Shown: positions 10,317 to 22,416, counted from the stretch's first letter. The stretch is DNA of 64,000 nt from an uncultured Pelagibacteraceae bacterium (GCA_902627805.1 CACOKN010000002.1:140810-204809); one strand, 5' to 3'. Program-made: numbers and translations. The notes: generated by a model from the letters alone, not told the origin.

Positions 10317-11649
10317 TATTCAAAAAATACCCAATAAACATCAAAACTGCAATTCCCATAAACCAATTTGTTACTAAAATTGTATAAAAAATATCTTCAT
10401 AATCTCCTCCTTTAATATTAATCACATACCATAAACTTAAAAAAGGAAGGGCTGTTAATCTTAGAATGCTTAAATATAGACTATATAATGGTTTTTTGAC
10501 TGCTTGGAATACTGCTGTAGTTATAAAAAAGACAGGATAAATTGGGCCAATTAATGCTGCAACTTTTAAGTATATTGCACCATGCTTAATTGCCTCTGAG
10601 TTGTCTGTGAATAATGAAACTAAAAACTCTGCACCAAAAAAAATTACTATTCCTGCGCATATCATAAAAGATGATCCAAAAAAAAGAGCTTTTCTATATA
10701 ATTCTCTTAATCTATTATAATTTTTTGCTCCAAAATTTTGTCCACCAATAGATAATACTGCAGTATTTAATCCAATTACTGGAAGCAAAAAGACTTGTTC
10801 AATTCTTAAAGCAGCACCATAACCAGCAGTAGCTAAATCTCCAAATTGACCAATAAAGTAAAGAATATTAAATAAACCAACACCTATTAACAGCATACTA
10901 AACATCACGGGAATTGTCTGATACAAGAGTTCACCTAGAAGATCAAATTTTGGAATAAAACACACAGGTTTAAGATATTGTTTTAATTCACAACAATAAA
11001 CTTTATATGCCAAATATATAAGACCAATAAATTGTGCAACTACAGTAGCTATTGCAAGTCCAGCTATACCAAATGCTGGAATAAAACCATAACCAAAAAT
11101 AAATAATGGATTTAAAAAGATATTTAAAAAGAAACTAAAAATTAAAACATTCCTATAACTTTTTGTATCTCCTTGTGCATTTAATGTTCCATTTAAAGAA
11201 ATTTGTATCAAAACAATTATAGTTCCATAAAAAATTACATCTAGATATTTTCTAGTTAATATAATTGCCTCTTGATCTGACCCCATAAGAGAAAGTAAAA
11301 AATCTGAAACATTCAAACCAAAAAAAGTAACTAAAATCGATAAGAAAATTGCAAAAATAATTGATTGGGCAATAAATAATGATGCCTTATTTTTGTTATT
11401 AGCACCTAAATTATTTCCAATTAAAGTATTAGTTCCTGCAGTTAGTCCTACTCCTATAGCAATAATGGTAAAATAAATTGGAAATGATTTTGCAATCGCT
11501 GCTATTGCTTCAGCAGATATTCTTCCTGCAAACCATGTATCTACTAGATTGTAAAAAGTTTGAAATAATGAACCAACACTTGCTGGTATAGTTACTTTTC
11601 TTAGTAAAAACCATATTGGATCTTTGGTTAATTTGAACGATTGTGACAA
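10279..11649 (-). CDS. MATE family efflux transporter
   Basis: 456 aa polytopic; TIPASVGSLFQTFYNLVDTWFAGRIS...AIGVGLTAGTNTLIGNNLGA. Confidence 0.9.
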   Translation of the reverse strand: MSQSFKLTKDPIWFLLRKVTIPASVGSLFQTFYNLVDTWFAGRISAEAIAAIAKSFPIYFTIIAIGVGLTAGTNTLIGNNLGANNKNKASLFIAQSIIFAIFLSILVTFFGLNVSDFLLSLMGSDQEAIILTRKYLDVIFYGTIIVLIQISLNGTLNAQGDTKSYRNVLIFSFFLNIFLNPLFIFGYGFIPAFGIAGLAIATVVAQFIGLIYLAYKVYCCELKQYLKPVCFIPKFDLLGELLYQTIPVMFSMLLIGVGLFNILYFIGQFGDLATAGYGAALRIEQVFLLPVIGLNTAVLSIGGQNFGAKNYNRLRELYRKALFFGSSFMICAGIVIFFGAEFLVSLFTDNSEAIKHGAIYLKVAALIGPIYPVFFITTAVFQAVKKPLYSLYLSILRLTALPFLSLWYVINIKGGDYEDIFYTILVTNWFMGIAVLMFIGYFLNNVFKQNKSLFTY

Positions 11650-11657
11650 TTAAATCC

Positions 11658-12566
11658 TTAGTTAAATTCTTTTTGAAAATTATATTTTTTTCCTGCTAAT
11701 TTTGCCTTATATATCTGACTTTGTCTCATTCTAAAACGAGATTTTTGGTTTTTTGAGAGTTTATCAAAACAATTAGGACAAGTAACACCCTCCTCAAATC
11801 TTTTAGATTTTTTATCTTTTGTTGAAATTGGTTGTCTACACCCACCGCAAATTGAATAGGTTCCTTGTACTAATCCATGTTTAAGAGTTACTCTATTATC
11901 AAATACAAAACACTCACCTTTCCATAAACTGTTTTTTTGTTTAATTTTTTTTAAGTAATTTAAAATTCCACCCTTTAATTGATAAATATTTTTAAAACCT
12001 TTTTTTTCTAAAAATACAGAAGCTTTTTCACACCTGATTCCACCAGTGCAAAACATTGCTATTGGCTGATCTTTTTTTAACTTTTTTAAGTATTTTGGGA
12101 AATCTCTAAAGTTGTCTATATTTGGATTTACCGATTTTTTAAAAGAACCAACTTTATGCTCAAAAGGTTTTCTTGCATCTAACAAAAAAGTTTTCTTATT
12201 TTTTATTAATTCATTCCATTTAGTTGGTTCAATATGAGTATTCTTTTTTTTAATTCTATTTGAGATTTTAAGATCCATTGGAACGACTTCTTTTTTAATT
12301 TTTACTTTAGATTTGTGGAAAGGTTTGAATTTACTTTTTGAATTATTGAAACTATCAAATTCTTTAATATTAAAAATTTTTTTTAATTTAATAATTGTAG
12401 CCTTAATATCTTTATTTTTTCCAGATATAGATCCATTTAAACCCTCTTTTGATACAATAATTGATCCATATATGTTTTTATTTACTAAAAAATTATTCAA
12501 TATTTTTTGATTTTTTTTTAAATTATTTATTTTTTGAAATTTATAAAATCCAAATACAGTAAACAT
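11658..12566 (-). CDS. trhO: Rhodanese-related tRNA uridine hydroxylase (TrhO/YceA family)
   Basis: Rhodanese loop AMFCTGGIRCEKAS, C-terminal Cys cluster (CGGCRQPI...CPNCF). Confidence 0.88.
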   Translation of the reverse strand: MFTVFGFYKFQKINNLKKNQKILNNFLVNKNIYGSIIVSKEGLNGSISGKNKDIKATIIKLKKIFNIKEFDSFNNSKSKFKPFHKSKVKIKKEVVPMDLKISNRIKKKNTHIEPTKWNELIKNKKTFLLDARKPFEHKVGSFKKSVNPNIDNFRDFPKYLKKLKKDQPIAMFCTGGIRCEKASVFLEKKGFKNIYQLKGGILNYLKKIKQKNSLWKGECFVFDNRVTLKHGLVQGTYSICGGCRQPISTKDKKSKRFEEGVTCPNCFDKLSKNQKSRFRMRQSQIYKAKLAGKKYNFQKEFN

Positions 12567-13216
12567 TAAATCTTCCTACAGACAGTCATTCCGTCTCCAA
12601 AAGGTACCATGACCTTTTCAATTCTTTTGTCCTTTGAAATAAAATGATTTAAATCTCTAATACTTTTCGTATATTTGTCATTTATATCTTTGTTAACAAC
12701 TTCTCCATGCCATAAAACATTATCGATTATTACTAAACCCTCTTTATTCAATAGATCTAGTGAAATTTCATAATATTTTTGGTAATTCATTTTATCAGCA
12801 TCAATAAAAACTAAATCAAATTTTTCGTTTCTAATACTCATCAAGCTTTCTAAAGCTGGTTTAATTATTGTTTTAATTTTGTGATTTTGATTAGCTTTTT
12901 TAAAAAAATTTTGAGCAATTTTATTTGTTTCTTTATTTTTATCTAAAGCAATTATACTACCTTCATCTGGTAATGCTAAAGCCATAGACAACGTACTTAA
13001 ACCTGTAAAAGTTCCTATCTCTAAGACTTTTGTAATTTTGGAGATCTTAATAATCAAATGTAAAAATTGACATTGGGAAATAGATATCTGCATTCTTTTA
13101 ATATCACCAAGTGATAAGTTATAGTCTATTATTTCTTTTTGAATTGGATGTAATTTTAAACCATTCTTGAGGATGTAATCTTGTAAATGTTTTGTGATAT
13201 TAAGGTCTGAACCCAT
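12566..13216 (-). CDS. SAM-dependent O-methyltransferase
   Basis: VLEIGTFTGLSTLSMALALPDEG...FDLVFIDADKMNYQKYYE...VIIDNVLWHGEV: catechol/caffeoyl-CoA O-methyltransferase-like. Confidence 0.88.
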   Translation of the reverse strand: MGSDLNITKHLQDYILKNGLKLHPIQKEIIDYNLSLGDIKRMQISISQCQFLHLIIKISKITKVLEIGTFTGLSTLSMALALPDEGSIIALDKNKETNKIAQNFFKKANQNHKIKTIIKPALESLMSIRNEKFDLVFIDADKMNYQKYYEISLDLLNKEGLVIIDNVLWHGEVVNKDINDKYTKSIRDLNHFISKDKRIEKVMVPFGDGMTVCRKI

Positions 13217-13220
13217 AACC

Positions 13221-14696
13221 TTATAATTTTTTCTTCAGGATCTCATTGATTAATTGAGGATTAGCTTTTCCACCAGATGCTTTCATTGCTTGACCAACAA
13301 AAAAACCAAATAATTTTTCTTTACCTTGTTTATATTCAATAGCTTTTTCTCTGTTATCATTAATTATTTTATCAATTAAAGCCTCTAATGCCTTTGGATC
13401 ACTTTGTTGCTTTAATCCTTTTTCCTCAACAATTTTTTGTGGGTCTTTATCTCCATCAATCATTAATTCAAAAACAGTTTTTGCTATTTTTCCTGAAATG
13501 GTTCCATTCTTAATTAGATTTATCAATATGGCGAAGTTCTTAGCACTCACTGGACTTTGAGAAATTTCTAAACCTTTACTATTTAAAACAGCAAATAGTT
13601 CTCCTGTAATCCAATTGACTGCTAACTTAATATCTTTGTTCTTGCCCATTTTAGCTACAACTTCTTCAAAGAATTTTGCGGTATCAATATCAGACACTAA
13701 AATATTGGCTTCATAAGGAGACAATTTAAACTCTTCAATAAATCTTTTCTTTTTATCATCTGGAAGTTCTGGAATATCATTCTTAAGTTCTTCAATAAAT
13801 TTTTCCGATACCTCCAAAGGTAATAAATCAGGGTCAGGAAAATATCTGTAATCATGAGCATCTTCTTTTGATCGCATTGATCTTGTCTCATTTTTCTTCG
13901 TATCAAAAAGTCTTGTTTCTTGATCAATAGTTTTGCCCTCTTCAATTAAATCAACTTGCCTATTAGCCTCATATTCTATTGCCATTTGCATAAACTTAAT
14001 TGAATTAACATTTTTAATTTCACATCGAGTACCAAATTCTTTAGATCCTTTTGGTCTTACAGAAACATTCACATCCGCTCTTAAAGAGCCTTCTTGCATA
14101 TTTCCGTCACAAGTTCCTAGGTATCTCATTATGGATCGTAATTTTTTAATGTATGCATTAACCTCATCCGGAGATCTTAGATCAGGCTTGCTCACTATTT
14201 CCATTAAAGCTACCCCTGACCTGTTTAAATCTACAAAAGTATTTTGTGGATCAAGATCATGAATACTTTTTCCAGCATCTTGTTCTAGATGTAATCTTTC
14301 TATACCTACTTCTTTTTGACCATTAGGCATATCCAAAATAACTTTACCCTCACCTACTATTGGATCTTTAAATTGTGATATTTGATATCCTTGAGGTAAA
14401 TCAGCATAAAAATAATTTTTTCTATCAAATACAGATCGTTTATTAATTTTTGCATTAAGACCAATACCAGTTTTAATAGCTTGTTTAATACAAAATTCAT
14501 TTATTACAGGTAGCATTCCTGGAAATGCAGCGTCAACTAAACTTACTTGTGTATTTGGTTCAGCACCAAATTTAGTTGATGAAGAAGAAAATAGTTTTGA
14601 CTCAGATAATACTTGAGCATGTACCTCTAATCCAATTACAACTTCATATTGATTATCTTTCCGATCAATCAAATATTCTTTGTTTTTCTTATTCAC
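13221..14696 (-). CDS. gatB: Asp/Glu-tRNA(Asn/Gln) amidotransferase subunit B
   Basis: [25 protein letters not shown]...[15 protein letters not shown]. Confidence 0.97.
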   Translation of the reverse strand: MNKKNKEYLIDRKDNQYEVVIGLEVHAQVLSESKLFSSSSTKFGAEPNTQVSLVDAAFPGMLPVINEFCIKQAIKTGIGLNAKINKRSVFDRKNYFYADLPQGYQISQFKDPIVGEGKVILDMPNGQKEVGIERLHLEQDAGKSIHDLDPQNTFVDLNRSGVALMEIVSKPDLRSPDEVNAYIKKLRSIMRYLGTCDGNMQEGSLRADVNVSVRPKGSKEFGTRCEIKNVNSIKFMQMAIEYEANRQVDLIEEGKTIDQETRLFDTKKNETRSMRSKEDAHDYRYFPDPDLLPLEVSEKFIEELKNDIPELPDDKKKRFIEEFKLSPYEANILVSDIDTAKFFEEVVAKMGKNKDIKLAVNWITGELFAVLNSKGLEISQSPVSAKNFAILINLIKNGTISGKIAKTVFELMIDGDKDPQKIVEEKGLKQQSDPKALEALIDKIINDNREKAIEYKQGKEKLFGFFVGQAMKASGGKANPQLINEILKKKL

Positions 14697-16150
14697 TTAA
14701 TCCACCAATCAGTAATTTTGTTTTTAAAAATTATTTTCTCCTCCATAGCAAAGGCAATGTTTAATATATTTTGTTCATCAAAGGCTTTACCGATTATTTG
14801 TAAACCTAGAGGATAACCTTTAGTATCGTGTCCTGCAGGAATTGATATGCCAGGCAGGCCTGCCAAATTAACTGGTACTGTAAATATATCATTTAAATAC
14901 ATTGAAACTGGATCATTTGTTTTTTCACCTATTTTAAAAGCTGAGCTAGGTGTTGATGGCGTTAAAATTGCATCAACTTTCTTATATGCCTCATCAAAAT
15001 CATTTTTGATAAGTTTTCTCACTTTTTGAGCTTTAAGATAGTATGCATCATAATAACCAGATGATAATACATAAGTTCCAATCATAATTCTTCTTTGAAC
15101 TTCTGCACCAAAACCTTCAGATCTAGTTTTTTCATACATATCAATTAAATTTTCACCTTTGGCTCTGTATCCATACTTTACACCATCATATCTCGCTAAA
15201 TTAGAAGATGCCTCTGCTGGAGCAACAATATAATACGTTGGTAAAGCATAACTTGTGTGTGGAAGTGATATGTCGATTGTTTCAGCACCACAATCTTTTA
15301 CGTATTGAATACCTTTTTGCCACAGATCCTCAATTTCTTTTGGCATACCATCAACTCTGTATTCTTTTGGAATTCCAATTTTTTTTCCTTTGATATTTTT
15401 TGTAAGTTCTTTGCTATAATGATTTCTTTTGAAATTAATCGAAGTCGAATCTTTTGGATCGTATGTGCTGATTACTTCTTGCAATAAAGCACAATCTTTT
15501 ACATTTTGGGCCATTGGTCCTGCTTGATCTAATGAAGAAGCAAAAGCAACTATCCCATATCTTGAGCAACTTCCGTATGTTGGTTTTAGACCTACAATTC
15601 CAGTAAATGAAGCTGGTTGTCTAATTGATCCTCCAGTATCAGTACCAATCGTGATTGGAGTTAATTGTCCAGCAACTGCTGATGCTGAACCACCTGATGA
15701 ACCACCAGGGACTAAATTCTTATCAATAGGATTTTGTACGTTTCCAAAATGACTTGTCTCATTAGATGAACCCATTGCAAACTCATCACAATTTAATTTA
15801 CCCAAAAGTATTGCGCCTTCATCCCAAATATTTTTAGTAACTGTAGACTCATAAGTTGGTACAAAATTATTCAAAATTTTACTACCAGCAGTTGTTTTAA
15901 CATTTTTTGTACAGAATAAATCTTTAACTGCCATAGGTATTCCAGGTAATTTTAAATCTAAATTTGGTTTCTGATCAAACTTTTTTGCTTTATCTAAAGC
16001 CGATGTAAAATCATCTGTGATATAAGCATTTAATTCACTAGACTTTTCAGACCTCTGAATAAATGCTTTGGTCACATCTGTTGAAGAAAGTTTCTTATTT
16101 TTAATATTCTCTACTAATTCTGTTAAAGATTGTTTTGTAATGTCTGACAT
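14693..16150 (-). CDS. gatA: Asp/Glu-tRNA(Asn/Gln) amidotransferase subunit A
   Basis: Amidase signature [45 protein letters not shown]. Confidence 0.97.
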   Translation of the reverse strand: MSDITKQSLTELVENIKNKKLSSTDVTKAFIQRSEKSSELNAYITDDFTSALDKAKKFDQKPNLDLKLPGIPMAVKDLFCTKNVKTTAGSKILNNFVPTYESTVTKNIWDEGAILLGKLNCDEFAMGSSNETSHFGNVQNPIDKNLVPGGSSGGSASAVAGQLTPITIGTDTGGSIRQPASFTGIVGLKPTYGSCSRYGIVAFASSLDQAGPMAQNVKDCALLQEVISTYDPKDSTSINFKRNHYSKELTKNIKGKKIGIPKEYRVDGMPKEIEDLWQKGIQYVKDCGAETIDISLPHTSYALPTYYIVAPAEASSNLARYDGVKYGYRAKGENLIDMYEKTRSEGFGAEVQRRIMIGTYVLSSGYYDAYYLKAQKVRKLIKNDFDEAYKKVDAILTPSTPSSAFKIGEKTNDPVSMYLNDIFTVPVNLAGLPGISIPAGHDTKGYPLGLQIIGKAFDEQNILNIAFAMEEKIIFKNKITDWWIK

Positions 16151-16437
16151 TATTCAATTACCTTTGGTACAACAAAATAATCCTCATTATCTTCAGGAGA
16201 ATTTTTAATTATTTGTTCTCTAATATTTTTACTTTTGATCTCATCAGATCTGAATTTTAAAGTTGTTTCGGCTATTGATGTTAATGGCTTTACATCATCT
16301 GTTTTTAATTCATTGAGCTTTTCAATAAATTCAAAAATTGAATTCAAATCATCAGCTAATTTTTCTGCCCTTTTTTCATCAACAGAAATTCTTGATAATT
16401 TAGATATGTGTTTTATTGTTTTAAGATCTATACTCAT
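16150..16437 (-). CDS. gatC: Asp/Glu-tRNA(Asn/Gln) amidotransferase subunit C
   Basis: 95 aa, [47 protein letters not shown]; upstream of gatA. Confidence 0.95.
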   Translation of the reverse strand: MSIDLKTIKHISKLSRISVDEKRAEKLADDLNSIFEFIEKLNELKTDDVKPLTSIAETTLKFRSDEIKSKNIREQIIKNSPEDNEDYFVVPKVIE

Positions 16438-16487
16438 ATGCTATTTAGGTATGACGCAAACTATCATTTAAGTTAAAAATATACAAT

Positions 16488-16943
16488 ATGATCACGTTAG
16501 AGGAATTTAAAAAAAATCACTTAGATAAGTGCAGATTGATAGGTTTAGACCTTGGTTCAAAACGAATAGGAGTTTCAATTTGTGACGAAAAACAATTAAT
16601 TGCCACACCATTTATAACTATAGAAAAAAAATCCTCTCAAAACCTTATAGATCAACTTAAATCAATAATCATTGAAAACAACATAAAGGGAATCATAATA
16701 GGAAACCCCTTAAATATGGATGGCTCATCTGGCAAATCTTCTCAATCAGTAAAAGATGTTTCTACGTATATTGAAAAGAACATTGATATTCCAGTTTGTT
16801 TATGGGATGAGAGACTATCAACTGTTGGTGCATTTAATCTTTCCAGTCAATTAGATGTTAATGTAAGTAAAAGAGAAAAAAAAATTGATGAAAATGCTGC
16901 TGCTTTTATATTGCAAGGAGCAATAGATTTTTTGAACAATTAA
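16488..16943 (+). CDS. ruvX: Holliday junction resolvase-like RuvX/YqgF
   Basis: RLIGLDLGSKRIGVSICDEKQLIATP...LWDERLSTVGA...DENAAAFILQGAIDF. Confidence 0.93.
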   Translation: MITLEEFKKNHLDKCRLIGLDLGSKRIGVSICDEKQLIATPFITIEKKSSQNLIDQLKSIIIENNIKGIIIGNPLNMDGSSGKSSQSVKDVSTYIEKNIDIPVCLWDERLSTVGAFNLSSQLDVNVSKREKKIDENAAAFILQGAIDFLNN

Positions 16944-16985
16944 TACTTGCTATTATACAACTTTATAGCTATAGAGTTGGTTTTA

Positions 16986-17927
16986 ATGGCAATTAAAACA
17001 AATAAAGCTATTAAAATTTCACAAAAACATCTGTTAGGTATCCAAGATTTATCTATAAATGATGTTAATCTAATACTTGATGAAGCTCACGATTTTATAA
17101 AAGTAAACCAAAGTAAAAATAAAAAAATTGATGCGCTAAGAGGAAAAACACAGATTAATTTATTTTTTGAGCCCTCAACAAGAACGCAAAGTTCATTTGA
17201 ATTAGCAGGTAAAAGACTTGGAGCTGACGTGATGTCAATGAATATAAGTAATTCTGCAATTAAAAAAGGTGAAACTCTTATTGATACAGCAATGACACTA
17301 AATGCTATGCATCCTGACATTATTGTAATAAGACACCAAGACTCTGGCGCATGTAATCTACTTTCTCAAAAAGTTAATTGTGCGGTTTTAAATGCCGGAG
17401 ATGGAAGAAGAGAGCACCCTACTCAAGCTTTATTGGATGCTCTGACAATTATAAATCGAAAAAAAAAAATTGAAGGTTTAAGAATTGCCATCTGTGGAGA
17501 TATCCTGCATTCAAGAGTAGCAAGATCTAATATTTATTTACTGAATATGTTAGGAGCAGAAGTAAATATAATTGCTCCCACAAATTTGATGCCAAAGGAA
17601 ATAGAAAAATTTGGTGTTAATACATTTACCGATATGAAAAAAGGATTAAAAGATTGTGATATTGTAATGATGTTAAGATTACAAAATGAAAGAATGACAA
17701 GTTCTTATCTCTCATCAAACAGAGAATATTATGAATATTATGGCCTTACACCAGATAAATTAGAACATGCAAAAGCTGATGCATTAATTATGCACCCAGG
17801 TCCAATGAATAGAGGTATTGAGATAGATACTAATTTAGCTGATGATATCAATAAAAGCGTAATTAAAGAACAAGTAGAACTAGGAGTTGCGGTAAGAATG
17901 GCATGTTTAAAGATTTTTTGTACTTAA
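16986..17927 (+). CDS. pyrB: Aspartate carbamoyltransferase catalytic subunit
   Basis: [26 protein letters not shown]...[13 protein letters not shown]. Start taken at MAIKTNKAI (internal ATG 16986) rather than the ORF-track ATG 16947. Confidence 0.95.
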   Translation: MAIKTNKAIKISQKHLLGIQDLSINDVNLILDEAHDFIKVNQSKNKKIDALRGKTQINLFFEPSTRTQSSFELAGKRLGADVMSMNISNSAIKKGETLIDTAMTLNAMHPDIIVIRHQDSGACNLLSQKVNCAVLNAGDGRREHPTQALLDALTIINRKKKIEGLRIAICGDILHSRVARSNIYLLNMLGAEVNIIAPTNLMPKEIEKFGVNTFTDMKKGLKDCDIVMMLRLQNERMTSSYLSSNREYYEYYGLTPDKLEHAKADALIMHPGPMNRGIEIDTNLADDINKSVIKEQVELGVAVRMACLKIFCT

Positions 17928-19214
17928 ATGAAAAAACAATATTTTATAAACGCTAATATAATTGACCCTTACAATTCAATTAACGAAATAGGTGGTCTTA
18001 TAATCTCTGAAGAAGGAAAGATAGAAGCGGTAGGAAAAAAAGTGAATACAAATAATCTTCCTTCAAGAGAAAAACCAATTGATTTAAATGGAAAATATAT
18101 ATTTCCAGGTTTAGTTGACATGCGAGTATTTGTTGGCGAACCAGGCTATGAATATAAAGAAAATTTTAGAACCTTAAGTAATGCTGCTTTAGCTGGTGGC
18201 GTAACTTCTGTGGTAACAATGCCAAATACTGATCCGATAATAGACAATGTATCTATAGTCGATTTTTTAAAAAGAAGAGGAAGAGATAAATCTCGAATAA
18301 ACATTTTTCCGTGTGCATCACTTACAAAAAATATTGAAGGAAACAATATGACAGAATTTGGTCTTCTCCAAAGTAAAGGTATAATAGCATTTACTGATGG
18401 CATTAAAACTATTCAAAATCCCAGATTAATGTCTCGGATAATGAATTCTGCAAAAGATATTGGCTGTTTAATAATGCAACATGCAGAAGATTATGAACTT
18501 GCAAAAAATGGGATGATAAATTCAGGCATTATCGCATCTAAATTAGGATTATCAGGTATTCCTGAGATCGCAGAAAGAATTTTGATTGAAAGAGATCTTA
18601 CTTTACTTGAAAAAGTAAAATGCAGATATCATATTTCTCAATTATCATCGCAAAAATCTATTGAAGTAATCAAACATAGGAAAGAAATCGTAAAATTCAC
18701 ATCGGGTGTTTCGATAAATAATCTCTCTTTAAATGAAAATGATATTGGTGATTTTAGAACTTTTTTAAAATTATCTCCACCTTTGAGGCTTGAGGAAGAT
18801 AGAATTGCTCTTGTGGAAGGATTAAAGGATGGAATAATAGATGTGATTGTTTCAGATCACAAACCTGAAGATGAAGAGTCGAAGAGATTAACATTTTCTC
18901 AAGCTGCGACAGGTGCATCAGGTATAGAAACTCTATTATCTTTAAGTTTAGAGTTATATCATAATGGATCCTTAAAATTAGAAACATTAATTAAAGCGCT
19001 TACTTCAAATCCTGCAAAAATTCTCAAAATAGATAAAGGCAACCTTTCCATTGGTAATGATGCAGATTTTTGTGTTGTAGATATAAGTAAACCATGGATT
19101 GTAAAAAAAGAAAAATTGGTTTCAAAATCAAAAAATACCTCAATTGAAGACAAAAAACTCCAAGGTAAGGTCACGAATACATTTGTAAAAGGAAAAGAAT
19201 TATTTAAGCTTTAG
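17928..19214 (+). CDS. pyrC: Dihydroorotase (class I type)
   Basis: FPGLVDMRVFVGEPGYEYKENFRTLSNAALAGGVTSVVTMPNTDP...SDHKPEDEESKRLTFSQAATGASGIETLL; directly follows pyrB. The canonical DxHxH metal motif reads DMRVF here. Confidence 0.88.
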   Translation: MKKQYFINANIIDPYNSINEIGGLIISEEGKIEAVGKKVNTNNLPSREKPIDLNGKYIFPGLVDMRVFVGEPGYEYKENFRTLSNAALAGGVTSVVTMPNTDPIIDNVSIVDFLKRRGRDKSRINIFPCASLTKNIEGNNMTEFGLLQSKGIIAFTDGIKTIQNPRLMSRIMNSAKDIGCLIMQHAEDYELAKNGMINSGIIASKLGLSGIPEIAERILIERDLTLLEKVKCRYHISQLSSQKSIEVIKHRKEIVKFTSGVSINNLSLNENDIGDFRTFLKLSPPLRLEEDRIALVEGLKDGIIDVIVSDHKPEDEESKRLTFSQAATGASGIETLLSLSLELYHNGSLKLETLIKALTSNPAKILKIDKGNLSIGNDADFCVVDISKPWIVKKEKLVSKSKNTSIEDKKLQGKVTNTFVKGKELFKL

Positions 19215-19215
19215 T

Positions 19216-19794
19216 ATGGATATTTTTTTGATAGGTATCATTTCCTACCTCATGGGCTCGATACCTTTTGGATATATACTTACAAAGATATTTTTAAAAA
19301 AAGATATAAGAGAAATCGGATCTGGTAATATTGGAGCTACTAATGCTTTAAGAACTGGTAACAAAAGTATTGGTTATTTCACGTTAGCATTAGATATTTT
19401 AAAAGCAATTATTCCAGTTATTTATGTAAAAATTTTCTACCAAGATTTTTTATATATTGCATCTTTATGTGCCTTTTTGGGTCATGTATTTCCAATTTGG
19501 CTTAGGTTTAAGGGTGGCAAAGGTGTTGCTACCTATGTTGGTATTTTATTTGCTATAAATTTGTATTTTGGAATTATATTTTCTGTATGTTGGTTTATAA
19601 CTTTTTTTATTTCAAAATTTTCATCACTTTCATCTTTAGTAGCTTCAATATCTATACCAATCTATCTATTAGTTTTCACTCAGCTTAATCAAGCAATTTT
19701 TTTTACAATCATGTTTATCTTGATTTTTTTTACTCACAGAGAAAATATTAAAAGATTGATAAATAAAGAGGAAACTAAGACAAAAATTTATTAA
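19216..19794 (+). CDS. plsY: Glycerol-3-phosphate acyltransferase
   Basis: YLMGSIPFGYILTK...EIGSGNIGATNALRTGNKS...GHVFPIWLRFKGGKGVATYVG. Confidence 0.95.
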   Translation: MDIFLIGIISYLMGSIPFGYILTKIFLKKDIREIGSGNIGATNALRTGNKSIGYFTLALDILKAIIPVIYVKIFYQDFLYIASLCAFLGHVFPIWLRFKGGKGVATYVGILFAINLYFGIIFSVCWFITFFISKFSSLSSLVASISIPIYLLVFTQLNQAIFFTIMFILIFFTHRENIKRLINKEETKTKIY

Positions 19795-19830
19795 ATTGAC
19801 TATCTAAAGCTTTTGGGTAGTTTGTAGTTT

Positions 19831-22416
19831 ATGAATTTGGTCATTGTAGAAAGTCCTGCTAAAGCAAAAACAATTAATAAATACCTGGGTGATAATTATA
19901 AAGTTTTAGCAAGTTATGGTCATATAAGAGATTTGCCGTCAAAAAATGGTTCTGTCAATCCAGATCAAGATTTTAAAATGGAATGGGAAGTTGATAGTTT
20001 TTCAAAAAAATATTTAAAAGAAATAACTGATGCGGCTAAAGACTCATCTAAAATTATATTAGCAACTGACCCTGATCGTGAGGGTGAGGCAATTGCCTGG
20101 CATGTCAAAGAATATTTGAATGAAAAAAAACTTTTAAAAGATAAAGAAATTGAACGAGTTGTATTTAATGAAATAACCAAAAAAGCTGTTATTCAGGGAA
20201 TTGAAAATCCTAGGCAAATTGAGCCATTACTAGTCGATGCGTATATGGCAAGAAGAGCCTTGGACTATTTGGTTGGTTTTAATATATCTCCGATCCTCTG
20301 GACAAAACTTCCAGGTTCAAAATCTGCAGGAAGAGTTCAGTCTGTTGCTTTAAAATTAATTACGGAAAGAGAGCATGCAATTGAGTCTTTTAAACCTGAG
20401 GAATTTTGGACTTTAAATATTAAATTTGCAGATAGTGTAAATCAAAATTTCACTGCCAGTATTAGTCAACTTGACAATAATAAAATTGAAAAATTTTCAT
20501 TTAGAAATAAAGAAGAGATAAATAAAGCCATATCAAGTATTGATAAAAAAAAATTTAGTATAACTGATATTTCTAGCAAAATAATAAATCGGAATCCTTC
20601 TGGACCATTTACGACATCGACTCTTCAACAAACCGCGTCAAGTCGACTAGGTTTTGGTGCATCTAGAACAATGCAAATTGCCCAAAAGCTTTACCAAGGT
20701 ATAGAAATGGAAGGTGAAACAATTGGTTTAATTACCTATATGAGAACTGATGGAACTAATTTATCTAAAGATGCTGTAACTAGTTTCAGAAACTATATCC
20801 AAAAAGAAATTGGTAATGAATACTTGCCTAAGGATGTCCTAAATTATTCAGGCAAAAAAGCTAAAAATGCTCAAGAAGCTCATGAAGCAATCAGACCTAC
20901 TGATATTATTAGAACTCCTCAAAGTGTTAAAAAATATCTAAGTACAGATCAAAATAAGCTTTATGATCTAATCTGGAGTAGAGCTTTATCTTCTCAAATG
21001 GAGTCGGCTAAATTTGATAGAAACACTATCACCATAAGCTCAGATAATAATGATACGATTTGTAAAGCCAGCGGATCAGTTTTAAAATTTGATGGTTTCT
21101 TAAAGATTTATAATAATCAAATCAAAGATGATGATGAAAATATTTTACCAGCTGTATCTAAAGGACCTATTAATATTGAGGCGCTTATAGATGAACAACA
21201 TTATACACAACCACCACCAAGATATTCCGAAGCAAGTTTAGTTAAAAAGCTTGAAGAGCTTGGTATCGGGAGGCCTTCTACGTATGCAAGTATCATTTCT
21301 ACTATTGCCAATCGAGGCTATGCAGAGATATTGAATAAAAGATTTTTTCCTACAGATAGAGGTAAATTAATTTCAGCCTTTTTAGAAAAATTATTCTCAA
21401 AATATGTAGATTATAACTTTACAGCAGGATTAGAAGATCAACTTGATGAGATCACTACTGGAAAAGAAAGTTGGATTAAAGTTTTGGAACTTTTTTGGAA
21501 AGACTTCAATAATAATGTTTCAGAAGTGAAAGAAAAAAGAACTAGAGAGGTGTTGGATTTACTCAATGATAGTCTGGGTGAATTAATTTTTGACAAGGAT
21601 AATGAGGGTAATGTAGTTAGAAAATGTCAATTATGTAGTTCTGGAACACTTAGTTTAAAGAATAGTTTCAGAGGTGGTGCTTTCATAGGGTGTTCAAATT
21701 ATCCAGAATGTAAATTTACACGACCCTTATCTAAAGCAAAAGCTGCTGCTCAGGCACAATTGGCTGAACCAAAATTTATAGGAAAACATGAAAATGGAAA
21801 TGATATATATTTGAAAAATGGTAGATTTGGCCCCTACCTTCAATACGAGAAAATCCCATCTGATATTGAAGTTGAAAAAATTAGCAAGAAAAAGAAAAAA
21901 ACTAAAAAATTAAAGTCAGATGTTAATGAACTTTTAAAAAATGTTTCAATACCAAAAGGATTAGAATTAAAGGATATTAATTTGAAAAAAGCTCAATTTT
22001 TATGTTCGCTTCCTAAATCTTTAGGAATAAATCCAGATAATCAAAAAGAAATTACATTAAATGTCGGAAGATTTGGTCCTTACTTGAAATGTGAAAATAA
22101 ATCAGCAAGAATAGAAAATGTAGAGGAAATATTTTCCATAGGTTTGAATAGAGCAATAACATTAATAGCAGAGGCTAAACCTGGTCGGATGTCCTCTTCA
22201 ATGATAAAAGATTTAGGAGAACATCCTGAGGATAAAAAACCTGTTAGAGTCATGAAAGGTCAGTATGGACCTTATATTAAATATAAATCACTCAATGCAA
22301 CTATTCCTGAGGAAAAAGATCCCACTGAATTAACAATGGAAGAAGCTTTAATATTGATTGAGAAAAGAAAAGAATACGATAAAAGTAAAAAACCAAAAAG
22401 AAAAAAAATAAAATGA
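19831..22416 (+). CDS. topA: DNA topoisomerase I
   Basis: MNLVIVESPAKAKTINKYLG; active-site block GLITYMRTDGTN; C-terminal zinc finger and GRFGPYL repeats. Confidence 0.97.
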   Translation: MNLVIVESPAKAKTINKYLGDNYKVLASYGHIRDLPSKNGSVNPDQDFKMEWEVDSFSKKYLKEITDAAKDSSKIILATDPDREGEAIAWHVKEYLNEKKLLKDKEIERVVFNEITKKAVIQGIENPRQIEPLLVDAYMARRALDYLVGFNISPILWTKLPGSKSAGRVQSVALKLITEREHAIESFKPEEFWTLNIKFADSVNQNFTASISQLDNNKIEKFSFRNKEEINKAISSIDKKKFSITDISSKIINRNPSGPFTTSTLQQTASSRLGFGASRTMQIAQKLYQGIEMEGETIGLITYMRTDGTNLSKDAVTSFRNYIQKEIGNEYLPKDVLNYSGKKAKNAQEAHEAIRPTDIIRTPQSVKKYLSTDQNKLYDLIWSRALSSQMESAKFDRNTITISSDNNDTICKASGSVLKFDGFLKIYNNQIKDDDENILPAVSKGPINIEALIDEQHYTQPPPRYSEASLVKKLEELGIGRPSTYASIISTIANRGYAEILNKRFFPTDRGKLISAFLEKLFSKYVDYNFTAGLEDQLDEITTGKESWIKVLELFWKDFNNNVSEVKEKRTREVLDLLNDSLGELIFDKDNEGNVVRKCQLCSSGTLSLKNSFRGGAFIGCSNYPECKFTRPLSKAKAAAQAQLAEPKFIGKHENGNDIYLKNGRFGPYLQYEKIPSDIEVEKISKKKKKTKKLKSDVNELLKNVSIPKGLELKDINLKKAQFLCSLPKSLGINPDNQKEITLNVGRFGPYLKCENKSARIENVEEIFSIGLNRAITLIAEAKPGRMSSSMIKDLGEHPEDKKPVRVMKGQYGPYIKYKSLNATIPEEKDPTELTMEEALILIEKRKEYDKSKKPKRKKIK

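Noticed and set aside
13697-14262. ORFs 13697-13945 (-) and 13933-14262 (+) within gatB
   Set aside because: Alternative-frame ORFs inside a well-supported gatB gene with no family resemblance.
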